NCBI GenBank assembly: GCA_948470475.1
Contig: OX419342.1
Coordinates: 1,562,201-1,626,200 of the forward strand
DNA from: Galaxea fascicularis
Lineage: Eukaryota > Cnidaria > Anthozoa > Scleractinia > Euphylliidae
Direction of reading: 5' to 3'
Length of the DNA stretch: 64,000 bases
In this document: piece by piece, positions 50,301-59,620 of the stretch
Position numbering within the stretch: the first letter of the stretch is position 1
Layout of the letters: each line of letters begins with the position of its first letter
Position numbers and translations under genes: made by a program
Notes under the pieces: generated by a model
Told to the model about the DNA's origin: nothing
Databases searched by the model: none
Seen by the model: the letters and a program-made list of their open reading frames with translations, nothing else

Positions 50301-53300
50301 AAAGTTTTCGTAATAACGTGGTGGTTGTATGGTGGGGTTCCACTGTATTGTACGGTTATTATTTGCTATTGTCACATAAAACCACTAATATGATGCCAAA
50401 CGAATATGTCCGCCATATTGAAGAAGGTATCATTCAAAAATTACCCCGGTCGGATGCTAACCGGACGCGCCTTAGTTTCCTAAAGGTTCTTATCCTTCAC
50501 ATAACCTTTTAGTTTGGTACCGAAAAAGCAATGAAAAATCGGCTTTTTTATCATACCTCCCGCATTATTTTATTTCTATTTCACAGCCCGCCGCGGTTAC
50601 CACTCTCCTTTTCCGGTTCCCTCTCACCCCCCCCCCCCCTTCATTTTCCCCGAGGGTGCTACTATCGCCTCTCCTCACCTCACCCCACCCCCTACCTAAA
50701 CTTTACTGAGAATGATGATAGCCTAATGTTCAAATATTTATCTGCAGACACAGAAGAAAATAAAGAACCAAAGAAGGTAAAAAAAGAGCTCTTTCAACAG
50801 TATATCATGAAGATACTGTTGACTATTACTAAGCTCATCTCCCGCAAATCTCCAGATTTACTTGACATGCCCTTGTCTGGCCTGGTTGTTCATAGTGACG
50901 TAAAACCTCAGATCTTGCTGGGATCAGCTGTTATCTTGTTATTCCCGATGGTCCCATCAATCACATCAATCCGGGTCAAACTAAAATGAAGCACCCGACA
51001 TGATCAGACAAATCAAGGTTTGTTGAGTGAAGCCAAGAGCCACTTTACCCCTCCAAATTTCTGTTGAGTATATTCCAGGAGCAAAGAGGAAATTCACAAC
51101 TCACGGTGAATACGATTTTGACACGGAATTATCACTGAAGTTCTGCGTCGATATTTAATGCATTATTCTCTATCAGGAGGAACCTTCTGAGAGCAAACCG
51201 GAAGAAAAGCCAGCCGAAGAGAAACCGGAAGAGAAGCCTGCTGAGAACAACGAGATTTCGGCTTCTGATTACAATTCAGAACCAGCTGAAAAACAAAGAG
51301 AAAATGATGAAGAGTCTGACGAAAAACAAAAGGAAGAGAGACCAGCGTTGAGTATCAAAAAGGTTATAGCAAAGTTAAAACGTCGTTGATTTAACGCGTT
51401 CGATAAACTGAGTACATTCACATAAGCAAAGGCTGTGATTCTAGGAGAGATGATGTTACTCATTCAAGTATTTGTGTTTGTTCCCAGGTCGAATACCACG
51501 GTACCTTGAAGCCAGCGGAGAACTTCAATCCAACAGAAGACGCCGAGACATTGAAGAAAGCGATGAAGGGTTTCGGTAAAAAGCAAAACGCTTCACTTCT
51601 TATTCAAGTCCATTCTCTCCCTATACAGCTGCGCTAATCCTGCCCGAAAGCCTTCAAATTTAATTTCAAAATAGCTCTATGTATGCATAAGACATGACTT
51701 TTTTTCTTTGAAACAGAAAACTGTTAGGCCTGGTTCACGTAAACTTCTTTTCCCGTGCTTACGACTCAACCTCGTTCCCAGGGTCTCTCCTCCTCCCAGG
51801 GGACGGGAAGAGGAGAGACCCTGGGAACGAGGTTGCTTACGACTACGCCTGCGCCTTTGTCCTAATTCTTGTGCTTGGGACCACAACCCACAATACAAGA
51901 GTGTAGCCATAATATATATAGCAAAGGAAAACTCTAATACACACAATGGCTATTTGCAAAAGGTACATACATTCACCCTTTGATCACGAAACTGAAATGA
52001 AGACATATTCACTCCGCTTCCTTTCACAGGCAGTGATGAGGATACCATAATGGGAGTTCTAGGATCGCGTACCAATCAACAGCGACAAGAAATCGCCGCC
52101 AAGTTTGAACAAGAGTATGGCAAGGTGAGTTCACAGTACAACCTTACCACTCTTTCTCTATTGATGTCTTTCATAGTGATTTTATTTTCCCCCTCTCCCC
52201 TCCCCAACCTTACTTACCAGTATGCGTTTTAAGCTTCCTTAGCTGGCACCGAAGGGGGAGGGGAAGGGGCGATTCATGAGATTCCATGCGCCACCGCTCC
52301 CCTCTCCCCTTATTTGCTATTTATGCTATCTTAGAGATCCCCTTGTCTGGTCTTTTTATTCATTTTGGACCAAAAGGCCGAAAAATGTGAAGCAGATCAT
52401 CGCGATCATTACTGTTGTTGTCTCTATCCCAAAATATAACGAAGCCGCTGTACACAACTTTTAACCAGTTTATGAAAGGACAGACTCTCATGTTGCTTTA
52501 ATTTTAAAATAGCATCTTATGATCCCCTGCCTGCGTTTGCCTTACAGAGTCTTGTTGAAGAGTTGAAGTCGGAGCTTGGTGGCAAGTTTGAAGACGCCAT
52601 AATAGCTATGATGTCCTCACCTGAGGTATACGACGCTAATTCACTCCATGACGCCATGTCGGTGAGTTCAAATTACAGCGTAAGGTGCATTACGATCCAC
52701 GGGTCACACTGTGGGTGGCAATATCTCAGTTCTGGTTTTCAATTTGTCCAGTCACATTCATGTTTCCAATGTCAGCAGGACATTTTAGAAAACGTCATAC
52801 TTTTGATGAAAAACTACAATCTAGATAGGAAAATAGGTTTGTTGAGAAATGGAAAACTTTATCTTTCTGTTCAATTCAGGTTTTTTAAAGCTGAGCTCGC
52901 GATGATTTTTACTTTAATTAGTGTGTTCACTCCCTGTATTCATAACGCGTTTTCTGTTATATATGCTATAGGGACTAGGAACCAATGAAGCAGTGCTGAT
53001 AGAGATTTTGTGTTCCCGTAGTTCAGAGGTAAGAGTTACGTCCTGCTCTCTTTACCAGTTTTCAGCAAAGCTTTTGTGTTCGCTTTGTACTGTACCCAGT
53101 TGCACCCACGAACGCTTGGCGAGAAAAAACATATTGCGACGCGCGTAACGTTCTTCTTGGTTGCTGTCACTTTAATCTGTTACTGTTCAAGTTTTCTCTG
53201 TTTAACGGTGGTAAATAAAAGAACTTTTTTCTTTCGTTACAGGAAATTCAATCGATTAAAGCCGCTTTTAAACAAGGTAAGCTGCTTTCGTTTTTAACTC

Positions 53301-55589
53301 TTCTTCTTTTTCAGTGTGTCGCTTTTATTTATTTAATTTGTTTCCCTACTGTTAAATTTCTCGATTTCGTTCCATACGTGATTCTCACTTTGTTTAGTTA
53401 AACAGTTTGTCAGTTGAAGTATTTTAGCGCACGATTCTCAATCTAATTACACTTTTCATTTCATAGCGCACGAGAAAGATCTCGTGGAGGAAATAAGGAG
53501 CGAAACAAGTGGGGATCTGCAAAACACTCTAATCAAACTGGCAGAGGTAATGATTACTGACTAATACACGCAAAGTACTACAGTGGTTTTCAAATCAGTG
53601 TCGTAAAACCAAAGCCAAAGCAATTACTGTGGCCAATCACAGGAGACGCAGACAGCTCAGTGAACCAATCAGAATTTGAAGTAATTACATGCAACCGGTG
53701 CAAAGCGCGGGAAAATGCGCGCTTGCAACTTGAAATTAGTTTTGGTTCTGCTTCTCATTGGCTGAGAAAGTGGCGCGAGTTTTGTCAACCAATCACAGAG
53801 CGAAGTAAAGCAAAACTAAAGCAAACGCGACTGATTAGTTCGACACTCAATTGAAGACCGCTCTATGAGCCCTCTTGCGTTCATTACCACAACGTCTCAC
53901 CGTACTCTCGATAACAATCAGGTATGGTACTCCACACTCATTTTCTTCCATTATATTTCACAGGGAACACGAAGTACCTCGGAAAAAGTCGACGAGAATC
54001 AGGCTTACAAAGATGCCACAAAACTTTTTGAGGTCAGAAATTTAAAACATTGAAAATGAGAGTTACTGCTGTTGAGACTATCATCAGGGTTTTCGAGAAG
54101 TTAAATGTTTTTTATTATCTCCCACTCCAGGCTGGTGAAAAGGAAAAATGGGGAACAGATGAGTCCGTATTTGTAAATATTCTCACAAACAGAAGCACTT
54201 CACAATTACAGGCAACGTTTGAGGCGTACAAACACGTAAGTATATTGGAATATAATTACAGCAATTAGACCCGAACCGCAGTAGTAAACTTGGACTTAAA
54301 ACATGTTTGTCCAACTCTCAACATATTCATTTGCCTTTACCGCTTCAGGTTGCTAAGAAAGACATAATGGATTCGATCAATGACGAGCTCACTGGGGATT
54401 TCCATGACTCCATCGAAGCAATAGGTAATGCATAAACTAGCTACTTAGCATCATAGTAGCTGAAGAAAATGAAAGTCCCCCCCCCCACCTTTTTTTTCTT
54501 CTGTGGTTGGGGTCATCTTACAGATCTCAGAAGTTTCGTTAATGAAGCTCATGGTTCAATAAAGACGAATGAACTTTTAACTTTGTTTGATTGTAGCAGA
54601 TTGCCGATGGCCGATTGCCACTATCGCCAAAAACCGCGATCTCAAATGTCAAATCCCTTTCTATCTCAAATAGGAACTTGTAGCATATTATCATTAACTG
54701 TGTTAGACCCTGCTTTCTGGCTTTAAAGAAGCTTTATTAGAGATTGTGGAAAACATTGAAAGGAACCGCCCCTGAGTTAAAGTAATTTCTACTGCAATTT
54801 CATGTGCCTGAAATGTTTGTTTGTAGTTCGATGTACGCGGAACCCTCCTCTGTACTTTGCTGAAGTGCTGGAGAATGCATTGAGTGGAATAACCGCTGAC
54901 AGCAAAGACGTCGCTCGTGTCATCATAACGAGATCAGAGGTACATTGAACGTAAAGTGCACGGCAAATTGAATACATATGATTTAACTTTACACTGAATT
55001 TAGAGAGCTGGGTGCACAATGATTTCATTAGAGTCCCGCTAACTGTCTTTAAAGAGTCAGTTTTGCATTGTAACAGCCTATCACCTAGTCCCCTTATGCG
55101 TTTGTTTGTGTGTTTTCGCGCAAAGCCTGAAACTGGAGCCATCGCTGGCAGCGCAAGATCTACGGTGGAAGCGGAAGAAAAACTTTGTTACGCGATGAAG
55201 ATACGCCGTAATATCAATGTCACTAGAACCAATGCTTTTAAACGCTCAAGGAATGCAAAGTGAGTAGGCAATAGATTCCTGCTGTTGATTCCGGCGTAGT
55301 CATAGTAAGTGGATGTTTCGCTGGTGGCAGTCGGATAAAGAGGTTCTAGTTAGGGAAATAACTACCTGGGAGTTCAGGTCGGAAAATCAAATGGGGCGCC
55401 TAATTCTATTTGAAAGGCAGTAGTCTAGAAATCATGGGCTGTTAATGTCTTGTCTATGTATTTCAGGTTGATCTTGCTGAGATAAAAACTGAATACCAAA
55501 AGAAGACAGGCGTATCTCTAAAACAAGCGATAGAGGACAACTTGAAAGGAGACCTTGAAAAGCTTCTCCTACAGATGATTGGAAACTAG
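26317..55589 (+). CDS. Giant Hemingway/CFAP97-annexin fusion: five annexin cores (20 repeats), ~66 exons, ~1,952 aa
   Basis: One continuous in-phase exon chain. Residues ~26-130 form a Hemingway/CFAP97-like region (ITPPREHHHLQLSVKKIQ, then ERQAAIDRQN and RVDNWN). Residues ~131-213 are acidic then Lys-rich. Five annexin cores follow, at about 214-511, 565-866, 913-1213, 1268-1563 and 1636-1952, joined by Lys/Glu/Ala-rich linkers. Each core has four ~70-residue repeats in normal annexin order, with GLGTDE-type type II calcium loops mostly in repeats 2 and 3. Annexins bind acidic phospholipids in a calcium-dependent way; Hemingway proteins act in cilia and flagella. Vertebrate annexins have one core, except A6 with two. 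No internal stop, promoter-like break or phase clash was found, so a single protein is the simplest reading; separate genes cannot be excluded without RNA. There is no signal peptide. Closest by eye to annexins A7/A11 (GQRDEST motif). Confidence 0.88.
27415..27735. repeat. CTGA-rich tetranucleotide microsatellite, intron
   Basis: A long worn array of ACTG/CTGA units, cleanest near 27555-27600. Confidence 0.85.
29008..29155. mobile_element. MITE, copy 1 of an inverted intronic pair
   Basis: Begins ATAGGTGGTTTTCACGTTACG and ends TGCAAACCACCTATG. It is the near-perfect reverse complement of 30365-30513. Confidence 0.85.
30365..30513. mobile_element. MITE, copy 2 of an inverted intronic pair
   Basis: Reverse complement of the copy at 29008-29155; together they bracket the two acidic exons at 29274-29366 and 29992-30027. 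Confidence 0.85.
31223..35264 (+). other. Annexin core A
   Basis: Exons: 31223-31379, 31642-31739, 32114-32224, 32329-32385, 32496-32529, 33481-33560, 33686-33754, 33881-33982, 34125-34200, 34675-34781, 35016-35139, 35230-35264. Repeat 1 (from DAEDINKAIEEN) has lost the G.GTDE loop; repeat 2 has GLGTDEDILIEILCTRTN; repeat 3 has WGTDEGKFIHIFTQRS; repeat 4 (ALQDGDTKTVARIIL) is loop-less. A Lys-rich segment (KKKKDGGKKK) precedes it. The intron at 32530-33480 holds a LINE relic. Confidence 0.9.
32690..33415 (-). pseudogene. LINE (CR1/L2-like) reverse transcriptase C-terminus, dead relic
   Basis: On the minus strand from about 33411 a frame reads AHTIPLFISANILPVNMLYL. A shift near 33250 leads to a second frame with SRLGPKVWNNFPRSLRSLP, ending at a stop at 32993. 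This order (Y/HT.PLF..L.IL....Y, then RLGPK.WN) is typical of the last part of CR1/L2-type reverse transcriptases. A UTR with a CCACCCGA/TCGGGTGG hairpin (about 32758-32793) and a GAATAAATCT-type tail follow. It is 5'-truncated and lies antisense in an annexin intron. Confidence 0.75.
35478..38923 (+). other. Annexin core B
   Basis: Exons: 35478-35646, 35895-35995, 36493-36606, 36736-36792, 36883-36916, 37004-37083, 37434-37502, 37689-37790, 37958-38033, 38170-38276, 38590-38710, 38895-38923. The first exon encodes the linker (KEKAKPKAGAAAGQ) and the start of repeat 1. Loops: repeat 1 lost (ENKAQIIEIL), repeat 2 GLGTDEDALIEIL, repeat 3 WGTDEGKFIRIF, repeat 4 lost. Confidence 0.9.
40032..41540 (+). 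CDS. Penelope-like reverse transcriptase with GIY-YIG endonuclease
   Basis: 502 residues from the first Met; the real protein starts upstream and is missing. RT features: FYGLPKIHK, RPIVSFVNSPTY, the FDVVSLFTKIPVD segment (motif A region), GTAMGSPVSAVIANMVME (motif B) and the catalytic YVDDV (motif C) near residue 202, followed by FLDLNVYR. The C-terminal GIY-YIG nuclease shows YSIPCNDCDHEYIGQTKRQ and TRLKEH, with the cysteine pair common in this class. No stops or frameshifts interrupt the remaining frame, suggesting a fairly young insertion. This element family copies itself using target-primed reverse transcription. Confidence 0.9.
   Translation: MLLDLKKAGKISESTYKMLYSSDGLCPRFYGLPKIHKTGIPLRPIVSFVNSPTYAVSSYLAKILSPVVGNTDYTVKNSCDFADFIRGKTLDAGNELVSFDVVSLFTKIPVDLAISVAEKRLKQDASLGQRTSLPVEDLIDLLFFCLNTTQFAYNGTYYQQVFGTAMGSPVSAVIANMVMEDVEQRALVSSPIQPLFWKRYVDDVISAVSGNEAERLLSHLNSVEPSIQFTIERENDRRLSFLDLNVYRAHRGNLETSVYRKPTHTDKYLAFDSHHPICHKKSVTRTLLTRADCLPSSCDSRAKERKYVFDVLKVNGYPNTFLRNCLKPVTPSPNTSGDEVSATGFAVIPYIRGVTEPIKRVLSSHNVKVAQKPFQTLSHIFAKPKDPVLKEQRIDAVYSIPCNDCDHEYIGQTKRQLGTRLKEHQKAVFLCKKENSALSEHACQTNHTIAWDNSKIITTNRRYHQRLCLEAWHINSAHAPLNRDDGGLLPDTYLHLIKTKGR
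41570..41635 (+). ncRNA. Hammerhead ribozyme of the Penelope-like element
   Basis: Core CTGATGA at 41587-41593, a perfect six-pair stem II (GACACT/AGTGTC) with a seven-base loop, then GAAAC, a short stem III region and a GTC triplet. TCAC before the core can pair with GTGA after GTC as stem I. All conserved core bases are present, and hammerheads are established in Penelope-like elements. Confidence 0.8.
43251..43620. repeat. ACTG tetranucleotide microsatellite, intron
   Basis: A long array of GACT units, with embedded AACT and GGCT runs. Confidence 0.9.
45031..45134. repeat. GACT/GATT tetranucleotide microsatellite, intron
   Basis: A run of GACT, then GATT, GAAT and GATT units, ending right beside the acceptor of exon 45136. 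Confidence 0.9.
46388..46463. mobile_element. Short palindromic element with 9-bp near-perfect target duplication
   Basis: Ends CAACCTCGTTCCCAG and its complement; flanked by TAAATGAAG (46379-46387) and TAAAGGAAG (46464-46472). Same family as 51767-51834. Confidence 0.75.
48110..48241. repeat. GATGAC/GATGAT microsatellite, intron
   Basis: Degenerate run of GATGAC and GGTGATGAC words ending in a clean GAT run. Confidence 0.85.
48428..50747. other. Long annexin intron between core D and the core E linker
   Basis: At 2.3 kb this is the longest intron between annexin cores. It contains a TA-flanked MITE (50171-50347) and homopolymer C/G tracts; no coding signal. If the gene were really two, a second promoter would be most likely here. 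Confidence 0.6.
50171..50347. mobile_element. Tc1/mariner-type MITE, copy 1
   Basis: Starts TACAGTACAACTCCGATAAT and ends GGTGGGGTTCCACTGTA, with TA at both edges. Homologous to 61949-62139 along its length. Confidence 0.75.
51767..51834. mobile_element. 68-bp palindromic element with perfect 10-bp target duplication
   Basis: A nearly perfect hairpin opening CAACCTCGTTCCCAGGGTC. GCTTACGACT flanks it on both sides (51757-51766 and 51835-51844). The duplication length is that of Mutator-type elements. Confidence 0.85.
53581..53862. mobile_element. Palindromic MITE in an annexin intron
   Basis: Left end CAGTGGTTTTCAAATCAGTG and right end, inverted, AGCGGTCTTCAATTGAGTG; inner parts repeat AACCAATCA-type words in both orientations. 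Confidence 0.65.
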
Positions 55590-57465
55590 AGAACTGCAAC
55601 ATTAGTACTGATTACAAGTAATCCATGTCTAAAAAATATTTCCACAATTACATTCATGTCTCACAGCGACGGTGCTCATTTTCGTTTTGAATCACGAAAT
55701 TTATATATTTAAATGAAGCGGTTTTTTTTAAAATTTATATCAAGAAGTGTAGTGGCATTGCCCCCATTAGTTCACATGCAGAAGTATGAATTGTTGTTCA
55801 AAGATTTTAAATATTATTTCACTTTGTGTTTAAAAACATACAAGCACGATCGTTGATAAATTATACATAGTTGTTTCCAACAATTTTAGCTTTCAGTTGT
55901 TCCAAAGGAAATTTAAGATGGACTTAGTGCATGCGTGAAAGGCGCAGGAAAGAGGGATAAAAAAATATAAACGGCGGGCAAACGCGCAATGCACGTCGGA
56001 TAGAATGAATCTACCCCTCCCCGGCCTCTTCAAGCTTCAGAGACTCGATCCACTATAACAGCCAGTATTGTTGTTGATTGATGTCTGTCTTTTATCAGTT
56101 AAGTTAGTTTTTTGTCATTTTGATGAGAAAGCCCTCAAAATTCCTTAAATTGCCTCACACGGCTCGAAGTTTGAGAGAAATGGAGTCCGTCATTTAGCTT
56201 GACTGTCTGACAGTCCCACTCATTGCGTGGTGTACATTATTTTTATTTAAGACAGATGTATTTAGTTGTTATACCTTTGTATTATAGACAAATAAACTCG
56301 TAGAGAACGCATAGAACATACTGAGTTTTTCTTATGGTTGCTGTAAGTCCATTGTTTTACAATAGTTTTTTTTTTATTACGTTATAGGTTTTCTTGACTC
56401 ATAATCAGTATTCTCTTTCGTCTAAATAGCCATATCCAGTACATGAGAGGAGCCCCAAATCCCCCAAAGTTGTTGTTCTTGTTGTTGTTGTAGTGAAGTT
56501 TGGGTCGTGACAAAGGATTCAAGTTTCTGTGATGGACTAGAGCCCAAGTCATTTGCAAAATGTTTGCATTTTTTAAACCGAAATCTCAAATAAGGCATTT
56601 CCCTTCCTTTCCATGCCCGATTCGCTGACACACCAACTGGCGTTTAGTCTTCCATTAGCTCTTTCGCCATTGTTGAGTATGAACAGAATGAGTGTTTAGT
56701 TAGCAAATAGATTCCATTTGTCAGTGCGTGCATAAAGGACGACGTCAAAACGTGGTAAAGAACACGATTCACACACGGCACTGCCTTATGGAACCTGTTT
56801 GTTTTATTGACATTGTGTTCTTAACTTTCTACCACTCATGACGTCATTTACTTAAATCGCAAACTCCTCCAGACCAATCAAAACACGAGGTTTACGCTCC
56901 ATTGTATAAATTAAATTAATGTTTTGTTTATCGTAATAATCACCCATGCATTTGTTTTGGTTCTGATCGTTTCGTTGATGGTGATGACGAAGTAGCACAA
57001 TAACAATGAATAACTACAAGAGTTTATCTCGTTGAGATTAGTTCATTATAGATTTATTTCTTACTCAGGTCAGAAACGAACGGGGGAATGGTACTCCAGC
57101 AGCTGATATGCATGATATGGGCCACTTGGAAGCCGCAAAGACAAAGATGGTTATTTTTCTTCTATCCACAGAGCGCGAAACGAAACGCAGGAAAACCGTT
57201 TCATGAGTTATGTTTCACTTGTTAATGACAGCCGAGGTGGCCTCTCTCATAATCCTGGTGGTTTCTTGAGGTCTCCTCGCCATTACCTTGAGCTGTAATT
57301 TGACTCTTTTCTTTTATCAAGGCAAATAAATGATGATGATGATGATGATGATGATGATAATCATCTTCAGAGGAAAAGACCAATAGGCTAGAACTTCTCA
57401 ACTCAGTGCTTATACAACTTTCAGCACGAGCTCGTAACGCGTACTCAATGATAATTTTGACTAAA
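55590..57465. other. 3' flank of the annexin gene and intergenic region
   Basis: Contains a possible annexin poly(A) signal (AATAAA at 56291-56296), which would give a ~700-nt 3' UTR, and the empty-site copy of the GAT-tailed repeat (57256-57355). A TTTATT at 57053-57058 could be the XKR poly(A) signal on the minus strand. Confidence 0.5.
57256..57355. repeat. Dispersed repeat with GAT tail, empty-site copy
   Basis: Matches 8041-8360 without the 224-bp insert: CCTGGTGGTTTCTTGAGGTC runs straight through, and it ends AAGGCAAATAAATGATGATG plus GAT repeats. Confidence 0.75.
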
Positions 57466-58770
57466 TTATTCCGCTTCCAGCAGTGAAAAGTTCTTCACGA
57501 AGCCTCGTGTCCTTAAATCTGACTGTGATTGAACGGTGCTGTCACAATCGCCATGACCATCCGAACTTTGAATTTCCTGGCCATAGGTTGGCGCGATACG
57601 GTGTGGTTTGCGAAACATAGCGTGTGTAAACGATAAATGAATCAGCGTACCGACAAGAGATAAAACAACGACTAAAACCACAATTATTACGGAAACCGAA
57701 TGATTCCATCGTCTATTGGCTGTCTTTGTCCAAGTAAAAAACAATAAACTCATAATAATGTTCTCAGCTATAAAGCATGCGTAGAAAAAACTAGAAGAGA
57801 TAATGGACCGGCCAAGTTTAATGTCAAATAATTTGGAATTCAGTTCTTTCACTTTGAATCCCAAATAAACAAAAATGTAACAAGGTATAAGTAGTGAGGC
57901 TATCCACCACACTTTCTTCTCCGTGAAGAATTCATGATTTCTGTACAAATATATTGAGATGCAAACGAATCCATGGAAAGCCAGTATTGCGGAAGTAAGC
58001 CATTTAAAAGCCACAAGAAAAGCAACGATTGACAAGCCACGTGCCGCAATGAGAAAGGCGTTATAGAGTGCGATAGCAATAAAGGGGGTTAGGCTTGCAT
58101 TGTGGTTGAAGCAACTGTATTCGAAAAGGGTTAGTACCCAGACAAGGTTCAGAAACGTCACCGAAATTGAAAACCATTGTACGGCTGAAATCTTTTCATC
58201 TTGGATTATCGTGGCGTAAATCTGAAGTATGATTTGAGGCATGTTTTCCAGCAAGCCTTCCACATAATGATACACCTTCTCTGCTCTGTAAACTTCTCGC
58301 AAATGTTCGTCGTCGACAAGCAGCCCCTCGATGCTGTTAACTTCATCGTAATTTCGTAAACAAACAAGGAGAAGCTTGACTTTTAGAATTCCTGATCCGC
58401 ATGGACTGGCAAAGAACAGAACTTGTTTCAACAAAGTACAAAATCTTACCTGCCCACAACTTTGTAACAAAAATGCCAGTGTAAGCAGAAGCGATGGCAA
58501 AATAGCAAACAGAAGGCAAAATCCAAACCACACAAAATGGTTCTGTTGATAGTAAACGATAGCCGTCAAAATATCCGTTGCTACGTCGGTGGAACTTAAA
58601 AGTGATCCGAATGAATACTTAAATAATTCGTATTTGCCAAGTCTTACGGTGTTTTCTGTCATAGCAAGCACATGAACTGTAACATTCATGAGAAAACTAC
58701 AGGGTGAAAATGTTTTGTGCGGGCTTGCTCTCTTCTTCTCTGAGACTGGGGTTCGCTGCCAGGTTGACAA
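57466..58770 (-). CDS. XK-related (XKR) membrane protein, putative phospholipid scramblase family
   Basis: A 434-residue single-exon frame. The family signature is clear: SSTDVATDILTAIVYYQQNH at the first helix, FAILPSLLLTLAF, and EGLLENMPQIILQIYATII. About eight to ten hydrophobic segments follow the usual XKR layout, with a polar C-terminal tail. In vertebrates XKR8, XKR4 and XKR9 expose phosphatidylserine after caspase cut of the tail; the tail here has Asp-rich SSDGHGD, which might be cut, but no clear DEVD-like site is visible. The first Met gives a basic ~36-residue leader; the internal Met at MTENTVRLG is an alternative start closer to the usual family N-terminus. It is convergent with the annexin gene and divergent from the DCAF4-like gene. 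Confidence 0.88.
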   Translation of the reverse strand: MSTWQRTPVSEKKRASPHKTFSPCSFLMNVTVHVLAMTENTVRLGKYELFKYSFGSLLSSTDVATDILTAIVYYQQNHFVWFGFCLLFAILPSLLLTLAFLLQSCGQVRFCTLLKQVLFFASPCGSGILKVKLLLVCLRNYDEVNSIEGLLVDDEHLREVYRAEKVYHYVEGLLENMPQIILQIYATIIQDEKISAVQWFSISVTFLNLVWVLTLFEYSCFNHNASLTPFIAIALYNAFLIAARGLSIVAFLVAFKWLTSAILAFHGFVCISIYLYRNHEFFTEKKVWWIASLLIPCYIFVYLGFKVKELNSKLFDIKLGRSIISSSFFYACFIAENIIMSLLFFTWTKTANRRWNHSVSVIIVVLVVVLSLVGTLIHLSFTHAMFRKPHRIAPTYGQEIQSSDGHGDCDSTVQSQSDLRTRGFVKNFSLLEAE

Positions 58771-59620
58771 GGTGCCTTAGCAGATTGCGTGACGGTGTAT
58801 TAAGTCTCTCACACCTCTTCGTCTTGTAGCAGTGATATGTTTGTGTCACGACAACCCTAATTTTCGTAGTACAACTCTTCATTTAGTTCCCGTGCTAACC
58901 TAACTCTAAATGAATTTGTTTCCAAATTGACGTCATGAATCACGGCCACAGTTAGTAGTCGGAAACCCGCATCAACGAGCCATCTTGTCATGAAAGGCAC
59001 TCATAACTGCGTACTGAACCAAAGACTTGTGATTAACAGCAATTTTTTTCAGAATGCAATTCCATTACCTAGTGAGTGCTCAAACTGAAAATCTGGAGGA
59101 AATATGAAAATTTGATAAATTGAGACACGAGTGGTTAACCAAGGTTAACAGTTGTTAAGGTAAACATTATCTGCTCTGCGGGAAGCTTTCAGCTAGGATA
59201 TGAACGCTCACAGCTCTGGTTAATATCTATATTTATTATTGTTCTTTGTTTTATTTTTTGCCACTCATTAAATAAGTATACAATGATATCAACATTTGCA
59301 AAATCTACCTCGTACAAACTGTGCAGATACATGAAATATAAACTCGTCTGCCTGTTGCGTGATTTTACTACGTCATTCACAATTGCACACAGGGGTAGGG
59401 AGGGGTGGTAAGAAACAAACTTTCAAAATGGCGGGTGGAGTGATTCCAACTCCACTCTTACAAAAAGCTTTCTCTTTGGAATGGGAAGCTGATGAATCAG
59501 GATGTTATAATACAACCGCAGTTCCAGCAATAAACGTGAAGTCTTATCTGAAAACGGTGAACGTCGAGTGATAATGTTCGTTTGAAACTGCATTGCATCG
59601 CGATCGATCGTTATGCGGAA
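58771..59620. other. Divergent promoter region between XKR and DCAF4-like genes
   Basis: About 850 bp. A 47-codon frame (59428-59571, starting MAGGVIPTPLLQK and ending TVNVE) lies upstream of the DCAF4-like start; it may be an upstream ORF of that transcript or a missed first exon. Confidence 0.45.

Larger units (their letters stand above)
45136..50776 (+). other. Annexin core D, with an intron lost and degraded calcium loop
   Basis: Exons: 45136-45310, 45436-45536, 45669-45782, 46001-46057, 46176-46209, 46514-46593, 46886-46954, 47462-47563, 47833-48009, 48310-48427, 50748-50776. The 177-nt exon at 47833 equals the 76- and 107-nt exons of the other cores fused, less two codons. Repeat 2 has GLFTKELILIETL in place of GLGTDE; repeat 3 keeps WGTDEETFIEIF. 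The linker is basic (KKADARRTATRKASKPPRK). Confidence 0.88.
51177..55589 (+). other. Annexin core E, the most canonical, with the stop codon
   Basis: Exons: 51177-51362, 51488-51575, 52030-52124, 52548-52661, 52972-53028, 53243-53276, 53467-53546, 53964-54032, 54131-54235, 54349-54424, 54827-54939, 55467-55589. The linker repeats KPEEKPAEEKPEEKPAE. The core opens GTLKPAENFNPTEDAETLKK like classic annexins. Loops are kept in repeats 1 (KGFGSDED), 2 (GLGTNEAV) and 3 (KWGTDESV) but not 4. The protein ends LLLQMIGN, like the usual annexin C-terminus. Confidence 0.9.
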
